64,000 nucleotides of DNA from Liquidambar formosana (taxonomy: Eukaryota; Streptophyta; Magnoliopsida; Saxifragales; Altingiaceae), in assembly GCA_039720395.1 (NCBI GenBank), contig CM077824.1:30223859-30287858 (forward strand), given 5' to 3'. Numbering within the stretch: the first letter of the stretch is position 1; every line of letters starts with the position of its first letter. The translations under genes and the position numbers were made by a program. The notes beneath the pieces were generated by a model. That model searched no databases. It was not told where the DNA came from and saw only the letters and a list, made by a program, of their open reading frames with translations. Below are positions 1 through 10,227 of the stretch, piece after piece.

Positions 1-530
1 CAACCATACATTAGGACCTATGAAATAACTCTAAGACATGCTCAAATTATCATGAATATCATTCATATCACATATACTAATTAACAGGAGCATCAATTCA
101 TGATAACAATCACAACAACCTAAACATGTGAACTATGCATGATTTAAGAGGATAGAACGAATAAGGCTATCAAATCCTTAGTAAACCAGGGATTATCAAG
201 CATATAAAGCCATAAACTATCCTAAAATCATTCATATAACATCACATAGACATTGAATTCCATTCATAAGAAGAACAATTGCATGCACTATAACTATCTT
301 AAAAGAAGAAGAAGAAAGAGAAGAAAGAGAAGCAGAAATTCATGTTCAGCATTAAAGGGATAGGCTTAACTCTTGTAGACTCTTCCTTGTCTTCAATCCT
401 CTTGTTTCCTTGCTTGCTTGGGGTTGAAGAGCCTCCTCTTGAAGTCCTTCTAGCTCTCCAAAGTCGTAGCTCCCTCTCTCTCTAAGTGTAAAGTGCAATT
501 AACCTCCCCCTATGTGCTGAATATCATGTC

Positions 531-540
531 CTTTATATAG
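531..540 (-). promoter_or_regulatory. TATA box of the minus-strand LTR
   Basis: CTATATAAAG on the minus strand, the best core promoter in the LTR. Transcription would start near 505. It is placed about 195 bp downstream of the palindrome array at 735-805. Confidence 0.55.
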
Positions 541-734
541 AGAACTGACCCCCTAAACCAATGGCTAGGATTAATTCATTAAATAATGATTCTAGGGCTA
601 TTAGAGACTCTTTTGGTGCTCAAACAACTCAAACCTACACACTCCTAAGCTCAGACAAGTTGTTTTGGTGGAGGAAACCGTCAAAAGAGGGAAAGAAGAG
701 TCAGAGTTTGACTTGAAAAAGGAGTCTCTCGGGT

Positions 735-805
735 GACCATCTAGGCCTGGACGGTTAGCCGTCTGGGCCTAGACGGCTGACCGTCCAGCCCCGGACGGTT
801 ACCCG
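735..805. repeat. Array of GACGG...CCGTC palindromes, 22-bp pitch, in LTR U3
   Basis: GACGGTTAGCCGTC at 750-763, GACGGCTGACCGTC at 772-785 and GACGGTTACCCG at 794-805 start exactly 22 bp apart. A fourth, degraded half-site (TGACCATCT at about 735) keeps the same pitch. The spacers are similar too (GGGCCTA, CAGCCCC), so this is a short tandem repeat whose unit contains a 14-bp interrupted palindrome. It lies upstream of the LTR TATA box. Confidence 0.75.
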
Positions 806-1515
806 AGGGCTCTCTTCAGTCCGCTTCGGTTTTGACTTCTACTTGCTTCAGAAGTCCTAAAATCTTCAAATTAAGTCCGATTTTGATGAAATAAAAGCCA
901 AAACGACCGTGTTTCAAAGGGGAACACATTTTTAGGCATTTTAGGACAAAAATCCTCAACCATGGGTGCATGGTTAGGTTTTACAAAGGTGGTTAACCAT
1001 GGTGCTTCACCGTCGCTAAGCTGGGTTTGTACATGAGGTCGAACCGAATGCTTTCCCAATCGAAAATTGATCTTTCTAAACATGTTTAGGACATAAATAA
1101 AGCCCAATTTGAAGTTAAATGAGAGAGAATTGATTGGGTCTTATGAGTCGATTTGAGCAAACCAAGAAAGGGTCTTTTAGCCAACCCGAACCATTACGAG
1201 CCGAATTGATCTTAAACCATTAATTCATGAAATTGAACCTATATATGGACTCTATATAACCATATGAACTTAATGGAATGACTCGGGATCCATTCCAAGG
1301 TCAAATAGAAAATATACGGCTTAAAAGACGATTATGCCCTTAAAGTTGCAAAAGTTCTTATTAACCATCGAGATGAACTCCAAATCACTTCAAAATTCAT
1401 ACACATGATATTCAATGCCATAGAAACTCAATGCAAAAGACTAGACTCAAAAAGGACTCAAAATCCTACATGAAATGATATGTCCTAGCTAAGGTGACAA
1501 AAATGGGGTGTGACA

Positions 1516-1824
1516 GCGTGATATCATTTGAATTAAATTGCATATCGCATGAATAGGGTTAAATCCAATTGATAATTCTTGTTAATTAAAGCCAACAAAA
1601 CACGTGTGGGACCGGCTTCTGCCAGGCGTTGTTGGGTGCCTAACACCTTCCCAACAACGTACCCTAACTCCGAACCCTAAATTCTCTGGTTATGACGGAT
1701 TAGACCCTTGCTAGGGGTCAAATTGGTTCCCGAAAGCAAATCGGATGGCGACTCTACTCCGCGCTAGCCCTCCTGGCTAGTGGCGTACTCCCGAGCCGGC
1801 GTGGTTTAGGATACGGCGCTCACA
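1516..1824 (+). mobile_element. 3' end fragment of a Tat-like gypsy LTR
   Basis: This stretch matches, in reverse orientation, the end of the LTRs at 20272 and 34921. Shared blocks include GGGTGCCTAACACCTTCCCAA, CTCTGGTTATGACG, a TGGCGACTC block and the terminal GGCGCTCACA at 1815-1824. It is truncated on the left by the LTR ending at 1515. The sequence directly after 1824 is already reverse transcriptase, and that element's own LTR (9044-9789) looks different, so I infer this fragment belongs to another element. Confidence 0.6.
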
Positions 1825-1828
1825 AGGG

Positions 1829-3784
1829 GACTGGCGTGTCTGCATTGACTTCATAGACCTCAATAAAACATGCCCGAAGGACAGCTTCCCCTTGCCCAAG
1901 ATTGACCAACTCATAGACTCTATCTCGAGATACGAGCGGCTAAATATCTTCGATGCCTTCTCGGGCTATCATCAAATTCCCATGGCAGAGCACGATCAAG
2001 ATAAAACGGGGTTTATTACTCCTAGAGGGACATACTGCTACAAGGTAATGCCATTTGGGTTGAAGAATGCTGGGGCAACCTATCAACGTCTTGTTAGCAG
2101 GATGTTTGAAGGACTAATTGGCAAAAACCTAGAGGCATACGTTTACGACACTATTGTTAAGAGCAGTTCAGAGAAAAACCATTTGGCAGACCTGACTGAG
2201 GCTTTCGCCCGACTCAGGGAGTACGGGATGAAGTTGAACGCAAAGAAAAGCTCATTTGGGATCGGCTCGGGAAAGTTCCTGGGCTACTTAGTTTCGAGAA
2301 GGGGGATCGAGGCAAATCCAAGTAAGATTGAGGCAATACGAACCCTACGGACACCAACGAAAGTCAGGGATGTTCAACAGTTGAATAGCATGGTGGCAGC
2401 ACTTAACAGGTTTATCTCGAGGTCATCAGATAAATGTTACCCTTTCTTCCAGATCCTAAAGAAGAGCACGAACTCGGGATGGAATACAGAGTGCCAGGAA
2501 GGTTACCAGAAGTTGGTTTCTCACTTAGAAACACTCCCCACCCTAACCCAACCTCACCACGGGGAAATTCTTTACCTCTATTTCGCTGTCTCAACCCATT
2601 CACTTAGTGGCGTTCTACTTGACCAGCGAGAACTTACCCAAAAGCCCATCTATTATATTAGCAAGACCCTCTTAGATGCTGAAACTCGTTATCTACCCCT
2701 TGAAAAACTAATCCTAGCTCTTGTCACAGCTTCCCGAAAGCTCTAACACTACTTTCAGTCTCATCCTATCACAGTGCTCACCAACTATCCACTAAAAGAT
2801 GTCCTCCGCAGAGCTGACTTGTCAGGACGCGTCTCGAAGTGGGGGGTAGAACTCAATGCTTACGACATTCACTTCAAGCCTCGACCTGCAATTAGAGGGC
2901 AAGTATTGGCCGATTTTATTGTCGAGTTTGCAGATCCTACTTCCAGTTCAAAGCCGACAGAACTAAAATCCTCTCTGGCTGAACTAGGGGGAGAAGATAA
3001 GGTAAACAGTGAAAAGAAGAAGAGATGGGAGCTCAAAGTGGATGGGGCATCGAACGCGAAAGGGGCAGGTCTGGGAATTGTGCTGACAGATCTCGAGGGG
3101 GAGATCATCGAGCAAGCAGTTAGGCTTATGTTCCCAGCCTCAAACAATGAAGCAGAGTATGAAGCAGTAGTGGCTGGACTGGGGGTGGCCCGAGCTATGG
3201 GAGTGAGGGAATTGTCGGTATACAGTGATTCCAGACTCGTGGTTAACCAGCTGAACAAAGAATACGAAGCGAAAGATGAAAGAATGACTACGTACATGCA
3301 CAAGGTCTGGGAACTAGCTACCGACTTCGCAAGCGTCGAGTTTAAGCGCTTTGTGAGGGATCAAAACAGACATGCAGATGGGCTGGCTGCTTTGGCTGCA
3401 ACATTGGAAACGGATACTCCTCGCACCATAAATGTGGAAGTCCTGCAAGAACCCAGTATCGGGATAGAGGATGTCATTTTAGACATTCAGTCCACGTCAC
3501 CGAGTTGGATGGATGAGATAATTGCCTACCTACAAAGAGATGAACTACCCGAGGATCGCAATCAGGGTCATCGAATTCGAGCTAAATCGGCTCGGTTTTG
3601 GTTATCTCCTTCGGGCTCTCTCTACAAAAGATCTTATACAGGGCCATATTTGAAGTGTGTACACCCAGACCAAGTGCTAGACCTTCTGACTAAGTTCCAT
3701 GAGGGGTCATGTAGGGGTCACACAGGAGGAAGATCACTAGCCCACAGGGCGAATACCCAGGGCTACTGGTGGCCATATATGTAA
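1829..3784 (+). pseudogene. Gypsy RT - RNase H - archaeal-type RNase H, broken
   Basis: Reverse transcriptase of the element: VCIDFIDLNKTCPKD at the left edge, then FDAFSGYHQI, MPFGLKNAGATYQR and the active-site strand. The catalytic box reads YVYD where the family has YVDD, so one metal-binding aspartate is lost. The RT-linked RNase H follows (KPIYYISKTLLDAETRY) and is interrupted by an in-frame TAA at 2744-2746. Reading resumes in the same frame at 2774 with a second RNase H: WELKVDGASNAKGAG, NNEAEYEA, VYSDSRLV and NRHADGLAALA. The frame closes at a TAA at 3782-3784, where a small deletion shifts the frame into integrase. The N-terminal third of RT, protease and gag are absent. Confidence 0.85.
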
Positions 3785-4723
3785 GGAAATGTCCAAAGTG
3801 TCAGATATTTGCCGACAAGATACACCAACCATCTCAAAAACTGCACCCCATATCTAGCCCGTGGCCTTTTGCACAGTGGGGGTTAGATCTCGTGGGTTCG
3901 CTGCCCACAGCATTGGGGAATAGGAAGTACTTGTTTATCGCAACTGACTACTTCACCAAGTGGGTAGAAGCCATCGCTCTTGCATCGATCAAAGATTCCG
4001 ATATTATCAAGTTCCTTTGGGAAAATATTATTACATGATTTGGGATCCCGAGAGCTTTTGTGTCAGACAATGGAACCCAGTTCGACAGCAAAAGAACCCT
4101 AGAATTTAGCGCTAAACAAGGGATTCAGTGGTGGTATTCTAACCCAAGCTACCCACAATGTAATGGCCATGTAGAGGCAACTAACAAGATTATAGTCGCA
4201 GGGATAAAAAGGAGGCTGGATAATGCGAAAGGGCCTTAGCCTGATGAGCTGCATTCCGTATTATGGGCATACCGAACTACTCCAAGGAGGTCCACTGGAG
4301 AAACTCCATTCTCGATGACCTATGGAATGGAAGCAGTTATACCAACGGAACTGGGTCTACCGGGTCTCAGGACGGAGTTGTATGACGCAGCGACGAATGA
4401 TCAAGTTTTGTCCCGAGATCTGGATCTGGTAGAAGAAAGAAGGGAAAGATCCCGGATTAAAATGGCATCTTACCAACAAGAACTCAAAAAGTACTACAAC
4501 CGAAGGATTAAGTTAAGGGAGTTTAGAGTCGGAGAGTTGGTGCTCTGACAAGTCAACTCCGAAACTAGAAATCCCACAGAGGGAAAGCTTGGGGCGATAT
4601 GGGAAGGTCCACACGAGGTCATCCACATCAGGGGCACAGGTTCCTACAGGTTAAAGAACTTAGAGACTGGACAGGAACTCCCGAGATCAGTTAATATAGC
4701 CAATTTGAGATTGTTTTATCGTT
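3769..4723 (+). pseudogene. Gypsy integrase, broken by stops
   Basis: Integrase core in the Ty3/gypsy style. The zinc-finger cysteines are CPKCQ. The catalytic region begins SSPWPFAQWGLDLVG, followed by ATDYFTKWVEA, VSDNGTQFDS and a glutamate in GHVEATNK, so D, D and E are present. The chromodomain-less C-terminus ends ...LRLFYR at 4723. In-frame stops occur at 4036-4038 (TGA), about 4238 (TAG in GP*P) and 4546-4548 (TGA). The flanking residues suggest ancestral Arg or Trp codons, the expected outcome of C-to-T change. It is not translatable as one protein. Confidence 0.8.
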
Positions 4724-4817
4724 AGTGAAAGTTGTAATTACATTCAATGATTATTCAATACAAATTCAAAGGTTATTCAGAGATATTATCGCTTATTTGT
4801 CATTCAAATTAAAGGCA

Positions 4818-5183
4818 CTTGCCCAAGAATGGGTCGAAGTCATAAACTGCCTAAAAATGGGCACAAGCCTTGCCCAAGAACAGGTTCAAGCAAAAATTGC
4901 CTATAAATGGGCACAAGTCTTGCCCAAGAAAGGGTCCAAGCGAAAACTGCCTAAGAATGGGCACAAGTCTTGCCCAAGAAAGGGTCCAAGCAAAATTTGC
5001 CTAAGAATGGGCTCAATTCTAAGACTTGCCCAAGAATGGGTCCAAGCAAAATCTGCCTAAGAATGGGCACAGGTCTTGCCCAAGAAAGGGTCCGAGCTAA
5101 ATTAGCCTAAGAATAGGCTCAACCTAATGGCTTGTCCAGGAAGGGGTCCAAGCAGAATATGGCTAAAAAGTGCTCAAGTCTAC
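4818..5183 (+). repeat. Tandem repeat, about 50 bp x 7, after integrase
   Basis: About seven imperfect units each begin CTTGCCCAAGAA and contain GGGTCCAAGC and GCCTAAGAATGGGC. Unit length varies from 48 to 58 bp because of short insertions. It lies in the 3' untranslated region between integrase and the antisense gene. 3' UTR tandem repeats are a known property of Tat/Ogre-type elements. Confidence 0.85.
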
Positions 5184-5444
5184 CCCTATCCTAATTGAAA
5201 TCCAGAACTAGATTGGGTTTAATTAAGTGTGCAAGCGAAACGGAAGACGTACGGCAATAGGGGACCTCATCTCGAGCTCACAGTCAAACATACAACAAAC
5301 ATGGAAATAAATAACAGAAGCACATGATGAAGAAAAATTGTATATTTCATTCCAAGAAGAAAGAATATTACAAGTGTCTGTACAAATTAGGGCACTTGGC
5401 CACAAACAAAAGAAAAGAAGAAGAAAAGAAAAAACAAAACAAAA

Positions 5445-8312
5445 TCACTCCTTCCCCGAGTTCACTGCGGTAGGATCAGCAACTTCAGGCACTTGGGCTG
5501 GAATGACAGAGGTAGGCGGGGCCGCAGGAGCCTGAGGAGGATTAGGGACTGCTTCTGAGGAGTTCTTCGTCGCTGCCGCAATTTGATCCCCGTTAGTAGT
5601 AGCCGGAGACTCATCAGAGGTGCCAACGACCCTCTCGGCTTCAATGTTGGCATTAGGCTGGGATGTGACCTCGGGTTCGTTCTCCCCGGGCTCATCCTCA
5701 CCCGTAACCTCCACGTTAGCCTCCTCGGCATCACCTCCCTCGGGGTCGTACTCTGGGGGTACTTCCCTCCTTTCGAAGGGAATGTTAGCGATGCCAGGGA
5801 ATTGGGCAGAAGCCAACTCGACCAAAGTTTCCCACGCGAATTTGTAGGTAGCCTCGAGCTCGTCGACCAACTGCCTAACAAGAAAATCCTTCACACTCTT
5901 CCTCTCATCAGCTACTGCCTTCTCGACAGAAGCCTTCTCCTTCTCTAAATCAGCCTCCAGGGCCCGCACCTTCCTTGTCAGGTCCCGCTTCTCCCAAGCT
6001 AATTCGTCGTTGTTCTCCTTTGCCTTCTTCAGCTCAGCCTCCAGATCCGCGTAGTCCTTCCTTATGAGCTCGAGCTTGCTAATAGCGCTCTCCGCATTGG
6101 ACTGGTGAGTTCTGCACTCAGTCTTCCATTTCTCAATTTCAGACACGGTCGCAGAGCAGTTCTTCTCTAATTCACGCAGTTTTTCCTCGAGCTCACTCCA
6201 GACCTTAGCGACTTCTATCTCTATCTTGTTATCTTCTTCGGCCAAGAGGTCGCCAGCTAGCAGGATCTGTTGGCAGCCCTGTAAAGACAGAATTGAGTTA
6301 AAACGAAAGTGGAGGGTTGGAAAGATTCCTGAAAAAATCGACATGTAAGACACATCAAGACATACCCTGTACAGGCTTGTGAACCTGAAGCGAATTAGCT
6401 CGGGGGCGGATCTCCTCCTAAAGTGCTCCATGTCAGCTGGGAGCCTCATAGGATTGCCCAGGTACTTGAAGTTGTAATCCACCAAGAAAGAGCTTGAGAC
6501 AGCCTCATCAGTGGGTGCCGGGAACTGAGTATACCAAAAACAAGGGAGTTAATCAATATACTCATTAGAAACTCGTTAAAAGAAAAAGAGGAAAAGTTCA
6601 AGGAATCAGACTCTCACCTCGGGGAATTGGGCGACAACTTCAGCCCTGCTGGCAGCGCCTTCCCCAGCAACAAAAGCAGCAAACGAACCTCCCTACCCGT
6701 ACCTCAAGACGGGAGGTTGCTGTTGGGGAGCTGGTGGGAGAAGGGGCCTCTTATTCTTGGGAGGTGCCATCTGAACGGCTTTTCCCTTCCCCACGACCTC
6801 GGGCACCTCGGGCCTTCCCACATCTTGCCCCCTCATAGCGCTCGACATCAGCTTGCCACTATTGGGGTCAGTGGGCTTCCTGCCAGCATTCTACCCTACG
6901 CCCTGGGCAGAAATAGCCTGGGCAGTCTTCTACTGCTGCTTCTGCAGCTGCTGCTGCTGCTTCTGCACAGCAACTTTCTTTTCTTGGGCCTCCTTCTCGG
7001 CCGCCCTTCTCTCGGCAACAGAGCCCTCAAGTTCATCTCAGAGTCCTTTTTGGCCCTCTGGTTGCTGGAGTTAGTTATTTGTCTCTTTGTGGGGGCGGAT
7101 TGGAGCCTCTCCTCTCCATAGCTTGGGAGACTGTCTCCTCCGAGCTGGAGCTCTCAATAACGAAGGGGGCGCGGCTACCCGTCTTCAGTACCCTTTCCTT
7201 TAGCCCAGAACCAGATTCCCCCTTCTTCTTCTTCCTCTCCTCCCTCTTCTCCTCTTTCCACCTCTTGCTCTACCACCCGGGTTAACTCATCGTCAGGCTG
7301 CTCCCAGTGAGGGTAACTCGCCTTCCCGTAAGTCTGGTACCTCGGGTGATAGTTGAACAAGGTATGGGCCGAACGGCAGTGCTGGCTGACTTGATATCCC
7401 AACAGTGTCTAGATATCTTTCTTCCTTAACTTGTCAGCAGTCTCGTTGGCATGAGGAGCTGCTAGAAGGAAACAAGACACAAACATCAGTATGAAGTCGA
7501 ACACCTATCTCGGGGCATATAAGAACACAATGAAAATGGATCCCGCTAAGTGCTTATAGCAAGAGCCTTGCTCACGAGGGATCATGGGTTCATCTGGAGG
7601 AATAGTCCTATCCACAGGCCCGTCTACAAAGATGACAAAGACATAAGCTCCAGGATTGGAATCTGGGACGTGTGTGACGAAGGGTTTTTTCCTAGGCTTG
7701 AGGGAGAGATAGTGGTCGGGTTTATTTTTGAGGGCGCAGACCTTGTAGTGGTGGAGTATCTCCCGCACTCTGACAGATGTCCCTAGTAATTGGTTAAGGA
7801 CATGAACTCCCAGGACAATCCTAAAAGAGTTTAGCCCAAGCTGAGTCGGGACAATGCCACAGTAAAGGAGGAATTCATTGAGGAAGTCGGGGAATGGGAC
7901 TCGAACTCCACCCTCCATGAACGCAGCAATGGGGACAAGGAGGCCTTTCTGGGCATCTGACCTAAAGATGTCCTCCCCGGGCTCAGCAAAGCGGAAGCTA
8001 AACTTCTCGTCTTCAAAGCCATACAAGGCTTTAAACTCTGCTATCCTCGCAGGGTTGTTCCTAATGTCATAAAAGGAAGACAGCTGCCAAGATTGAAAGG
8101 GGAAGGTTAAGTCCAAGAATAACTACCTATGCCCACATGCCCCGACCTGAACTTTCAAAGTCAAGTCCTGACAGGTATGTCATCCCTACCTTGATAGACT
8201 CCAAAATTTTTCTAAGTGTCAGCTCGGAAAATATTAAACTCGGTGTTGGAAAAAGACAAAATAGGAGACCAATGGTCTCCGTCTTAAATTTACCCTGAGA
8301 TGGAGTTTTCAA
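5445..8312 (-). pseudogene. Antisense Transposase_28-type gene (putative gypsy type transposon protein), broken
   Basis: Runs opposite to pol. The N-terminal part (8116-7505) has the pattern MEGGVRVPFPDFLNEFLLYC then LGLNSFRIVLGVHVL, which I recognise as the plant 'putative gypsy type transposon' domain (PF04195). The C-terminal part (6485-5445) is a long coiled coil rich in E, K and L, then an acidic and proline/alanine-rich tail ending NSGKE. A clear intron sits at about 6366-6281 (GTATGT ... TTTACAG on the minus strand), another near 7498-7460 (ends TTCTAG), and probably one near 8100. A stop at about 7410 and frame changes between exons show the gene is no longer intact. Function is unknown; it probably bound nucleic acid or protein for the element. 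Confidence 0.6.
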
Positions 8313-8717
8313 ACCCTGAAAGGCGGGAAAATTGGTATCTTAGCGATTTGCCCCAAAAACCAGAGGAAAACCCTAGGATTGCGAAACAAACCCCAAGAAC
8401 ATCACCAACAACCCCAAACAGAGAAAATAGAACCGAACAAATTGAAGAATAAGATCAAAGAAAAAGTTATACCGTTGCAGAGACTAAACGGTGGTCAGAA
8501 AAGCAGTCTCGTCGGAAAAGCTGGACAGCGCAGTGCCAAGAACCTCCAAAAAACTGCTTCTAGAAAAGTGGAAGGAGCAGGAACTGTCTTCCAATGAGGA
8601 ATAGCGCCGGTAGAATGAATCGCGAGGCAGTGGACAAGCACAGGACAGATCTTCTCCCACAAGCAAACAGCGTAAACAGTGGATTCCAGTGGAAAATACG
8701 GTGTTTTCTTAATGAAA

Positions 8718-8822
8718 ACAGAATGCAGAGAGTAGAGAAAGTAGAGAGAGAATGTGGAGAGCAGAGAAAGTAGAGAGAGATTGTGGAGAGCAGAGAAAGT
8801 AGAGAGAGAATGCAAAGAATAA
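8718..8822 (-). repeat. 33-bp GA-rich tandem repeat in the leader of the antisense gene
   Basis: Three copies of a unit containing GTAGAGAGAGAATGTGGAGAGCAGAGAAA. It lies upstream of the antisense gene and would be a CT-rich leader in its transcript. Confidence 0.6.
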
Positions 8823-8876
8823 AGTGAGCAGTGATTAGCTTCCCTCCAAAGACATAATGCTTCTAGAGCATTAAAT

Positions 8877-8919
8877 GCTATAAATGGCGGATGGGACAGC
8901 CCCAAAGGACATGACGTCA
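8877..8919 (-). promoter_or_regulatory. Candidate promoter of the antisense gene (TATA-like plus TGACGTCA)
   Basis: On the minus strand a TATA-like CATTTATAGC (8886-8877) is preceded by the full bZIP palindrome TGACGTCA at 8912-8919. This sits just upstream of the CT-rich leader of the antisense gene. Position fits a promoter, but a plus-strand TATAAATGG overlaps it, so direction is uncertain. Confidence 0.35.
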
Positions 8920-9125
8920 GCGCCTTGAAATACGGAAGGCTATAACCGCCTTCTGCCAGCTAAGCCCTAGAATGCCAAACGGTATAGGGGCACAGGGTGA
9001 AACACTTAGCAAAATAAAATTATGACAAGTCCCAACTCGGGAATGTCATAATTGGGGCAAATTGTGTGGGAATATCTCTGAATCGAGGATCCAGCTCGGG
9101 GCAGAGGGCTTAAATCGGAAACGAT

Positions 9126-9271
9126 GACACGTGGCAAAGGCAATTCAGCCAGGCTAACTACAACGCACGTGATCCATCTCCCACGATCCAGTTCGGGCCA
9201 AAGAGTTAAACCACAAAATTTGACACGTGGCTAATGCAACACGGTGGGACCTGTTGCAAACCACGTGATCT
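9126..9271 (+). promoter_or_regulatory. Duplicated G-box (CACGTG) cluster in LTR U3
   Basis: CACGTG cores at 9128, 9166, 9224 and 9262. They form two pairs of GACACGTGGC followed 38 bp later by CACGTGATC, with pairs 96 bp apart, so one 96-bp segment was duplicated. GACACGTGGC is an ABRE/G-box type site for plant bZIP and bHLH factors. Confidence 0.7.
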
Positions 9272-9518
9272 CCCAGCTCGGGACTATACCCTCAGCTCGG
9301 GACACCTATCCTATTACTCACACTACAATCCAGATCCTACTACAGTCCAAAACTGTCACAGCAGCTGTAATTCCTGATACAGCGGTTACTAGGAATCATG
9401 ATTCCACCCCCAACCACGATTAACAAACCATAGTCAGACGGTTATTGGTAAACCATGGTCAGATCTGACCTAACCAAGGCAGTTATCTGACCTCACATGG
9501 TCAGTCCGTACAGGTGGG

Positions 9519-9527
9519 TATAAAAAG
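9519..9527 (+). promoter_or_regulatory. LTR TATA box
   Basis: TATAAAAAG about 475 bp into the LTR. Transcription would begin near 9550. Confidence 0.6.
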
Positions 9528-9789
9528 AATACGATACAGCCAAATGTGGTAAGCTACAGTACCCTAATTCTCTGAGATTCATCTTCTTCCTTGCCTCATT
9601 CTCCCTAAATAGCTTTTGACTTAAGCTTTGGAGAGGGCACGGCCAAAACCCACCTTGGCCTACCCTCTGACCCTTTTTCCAAGCTTGTGATTACAGGACC
9701 AGGCGAGAGAGCAAGCTCCATCATCAACACATAGTTCGGGGAGCAGTTTTTTACCCTGTACAATTTGTATACTGCTTTCTTCTTATCTT

Positions 9790-10219
9790 AGGTTAGAGAA
9801 TAAACGTTCCATCCCAATATTTGGTAAAGGATGAGAATAGAATGAAAAGGCAAAAGTGAGACTCATTTTTAATTAATGATTAATTTTTACTCATTGAAAG
9901 GAGGGAATAGCCACTTCTCTTGGTTTGGGAAGGAATGGCTATTCCCTTGTAGGGGTCTCTTGGTTTGGAATGGAATGGGTGTGGGTGTAGACCCACAAGG
10001 GAATAATCATTCCATTCCCTTCTTTTATGCAACCAAACACTAACTTTTTTTCTTCTTCTTCTTCTTCTTCTTCTTCATTTTTTTCTTTTTTCATAATGGA
10101 ATCACCATTCCATTCTCTCGCTCATTGCCTCGTAACAAACATAGTCTTATTGCTTTGAGATTTTAAAGATCTTCTCACATGGTTCAGAAACAAGCTATCT
10201 GAGAGCTACGTGGAATAGT
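9790..10219. other. Intergenic DNA with a possible small MITE and a TTC microsatellite
   Basis: No gene. Inverted GGAATGGAATG / CATTCCATTCC motifs and the flanks CTTGGTTTGG and AACCAAACA (about 9957-10035) look like a small inverted-repeat element, but I find no convincing target duplication. A (TTC)n tract lies at about 10044-10077. Confidence 0.3.
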
Positions 10220-10227
10220 ATTGCCAT

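Larger units (their letters stand above)
1..1515 (-). mobile_element. LTR (U3, R and part of U5) of a Tat-like Ty3/gypsy element, cut by window edge
   Basis: Read on the minus strand the segment opens at 1515 with TGTCACACCCCATTTTTG, close to the LTR start of the intact gypsy at 36502 (TGTAGACACCCCATTTTG). A TATA box lies about 980 bp in, at 540-531, so 1515-541 would be U3 and 505-1 R/U5, with the LTR end beyond the left edge. U3 holds a palindrome array at 735-805. Whether this is a solo LTR or part of an element cannot be seen. It abuts a plus-oriented fragment of a similar LTR at 1516, which suggests insertion of one LTR element into another. The family call rests on terminal similarity only. 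Confidence 0.6.
1825..9789 (+). mobile_element. Truncated, decayed Tat-lineage Ty3/gypsy with antisense Transposase_28 gene
   Basis: Order on the plus strand is RT, RNase H, second RNase H, integrase, tandem repeats, an antisense gene, then an LTR with a TATA box. A second (archaeal-type) RNase H between RNase H and integrase, and an antisense extra ORF between integrase and 3' LTR, are hallmarks of the Tat lineage. Gag, protease and the N-terminal part of RT are missing: the homology begins inside RT at about 1829, directly after an unrelated LTR end. Several stops and frameshifts and a damaged RT active site show it is dead. The right boundary is approximate. Confidence 0.7.
9044..9789 (+). 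mobile_element. 3' LTR of the truncated gypsy element
   Basis: Opens TGTCATAATTGGGGCAAATTG and contains repeated CAGCTCGGG blocks, a G-box duplication and a TATA box at 9519-9527. The R/U5 part is CT-rich. I place the end near ...TACCCTGTACA (9762-9789), but without the 5' copy no precise end or target duplication can be given. The purine tract expected just before 9044 is weak. Confidence 0.5.
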
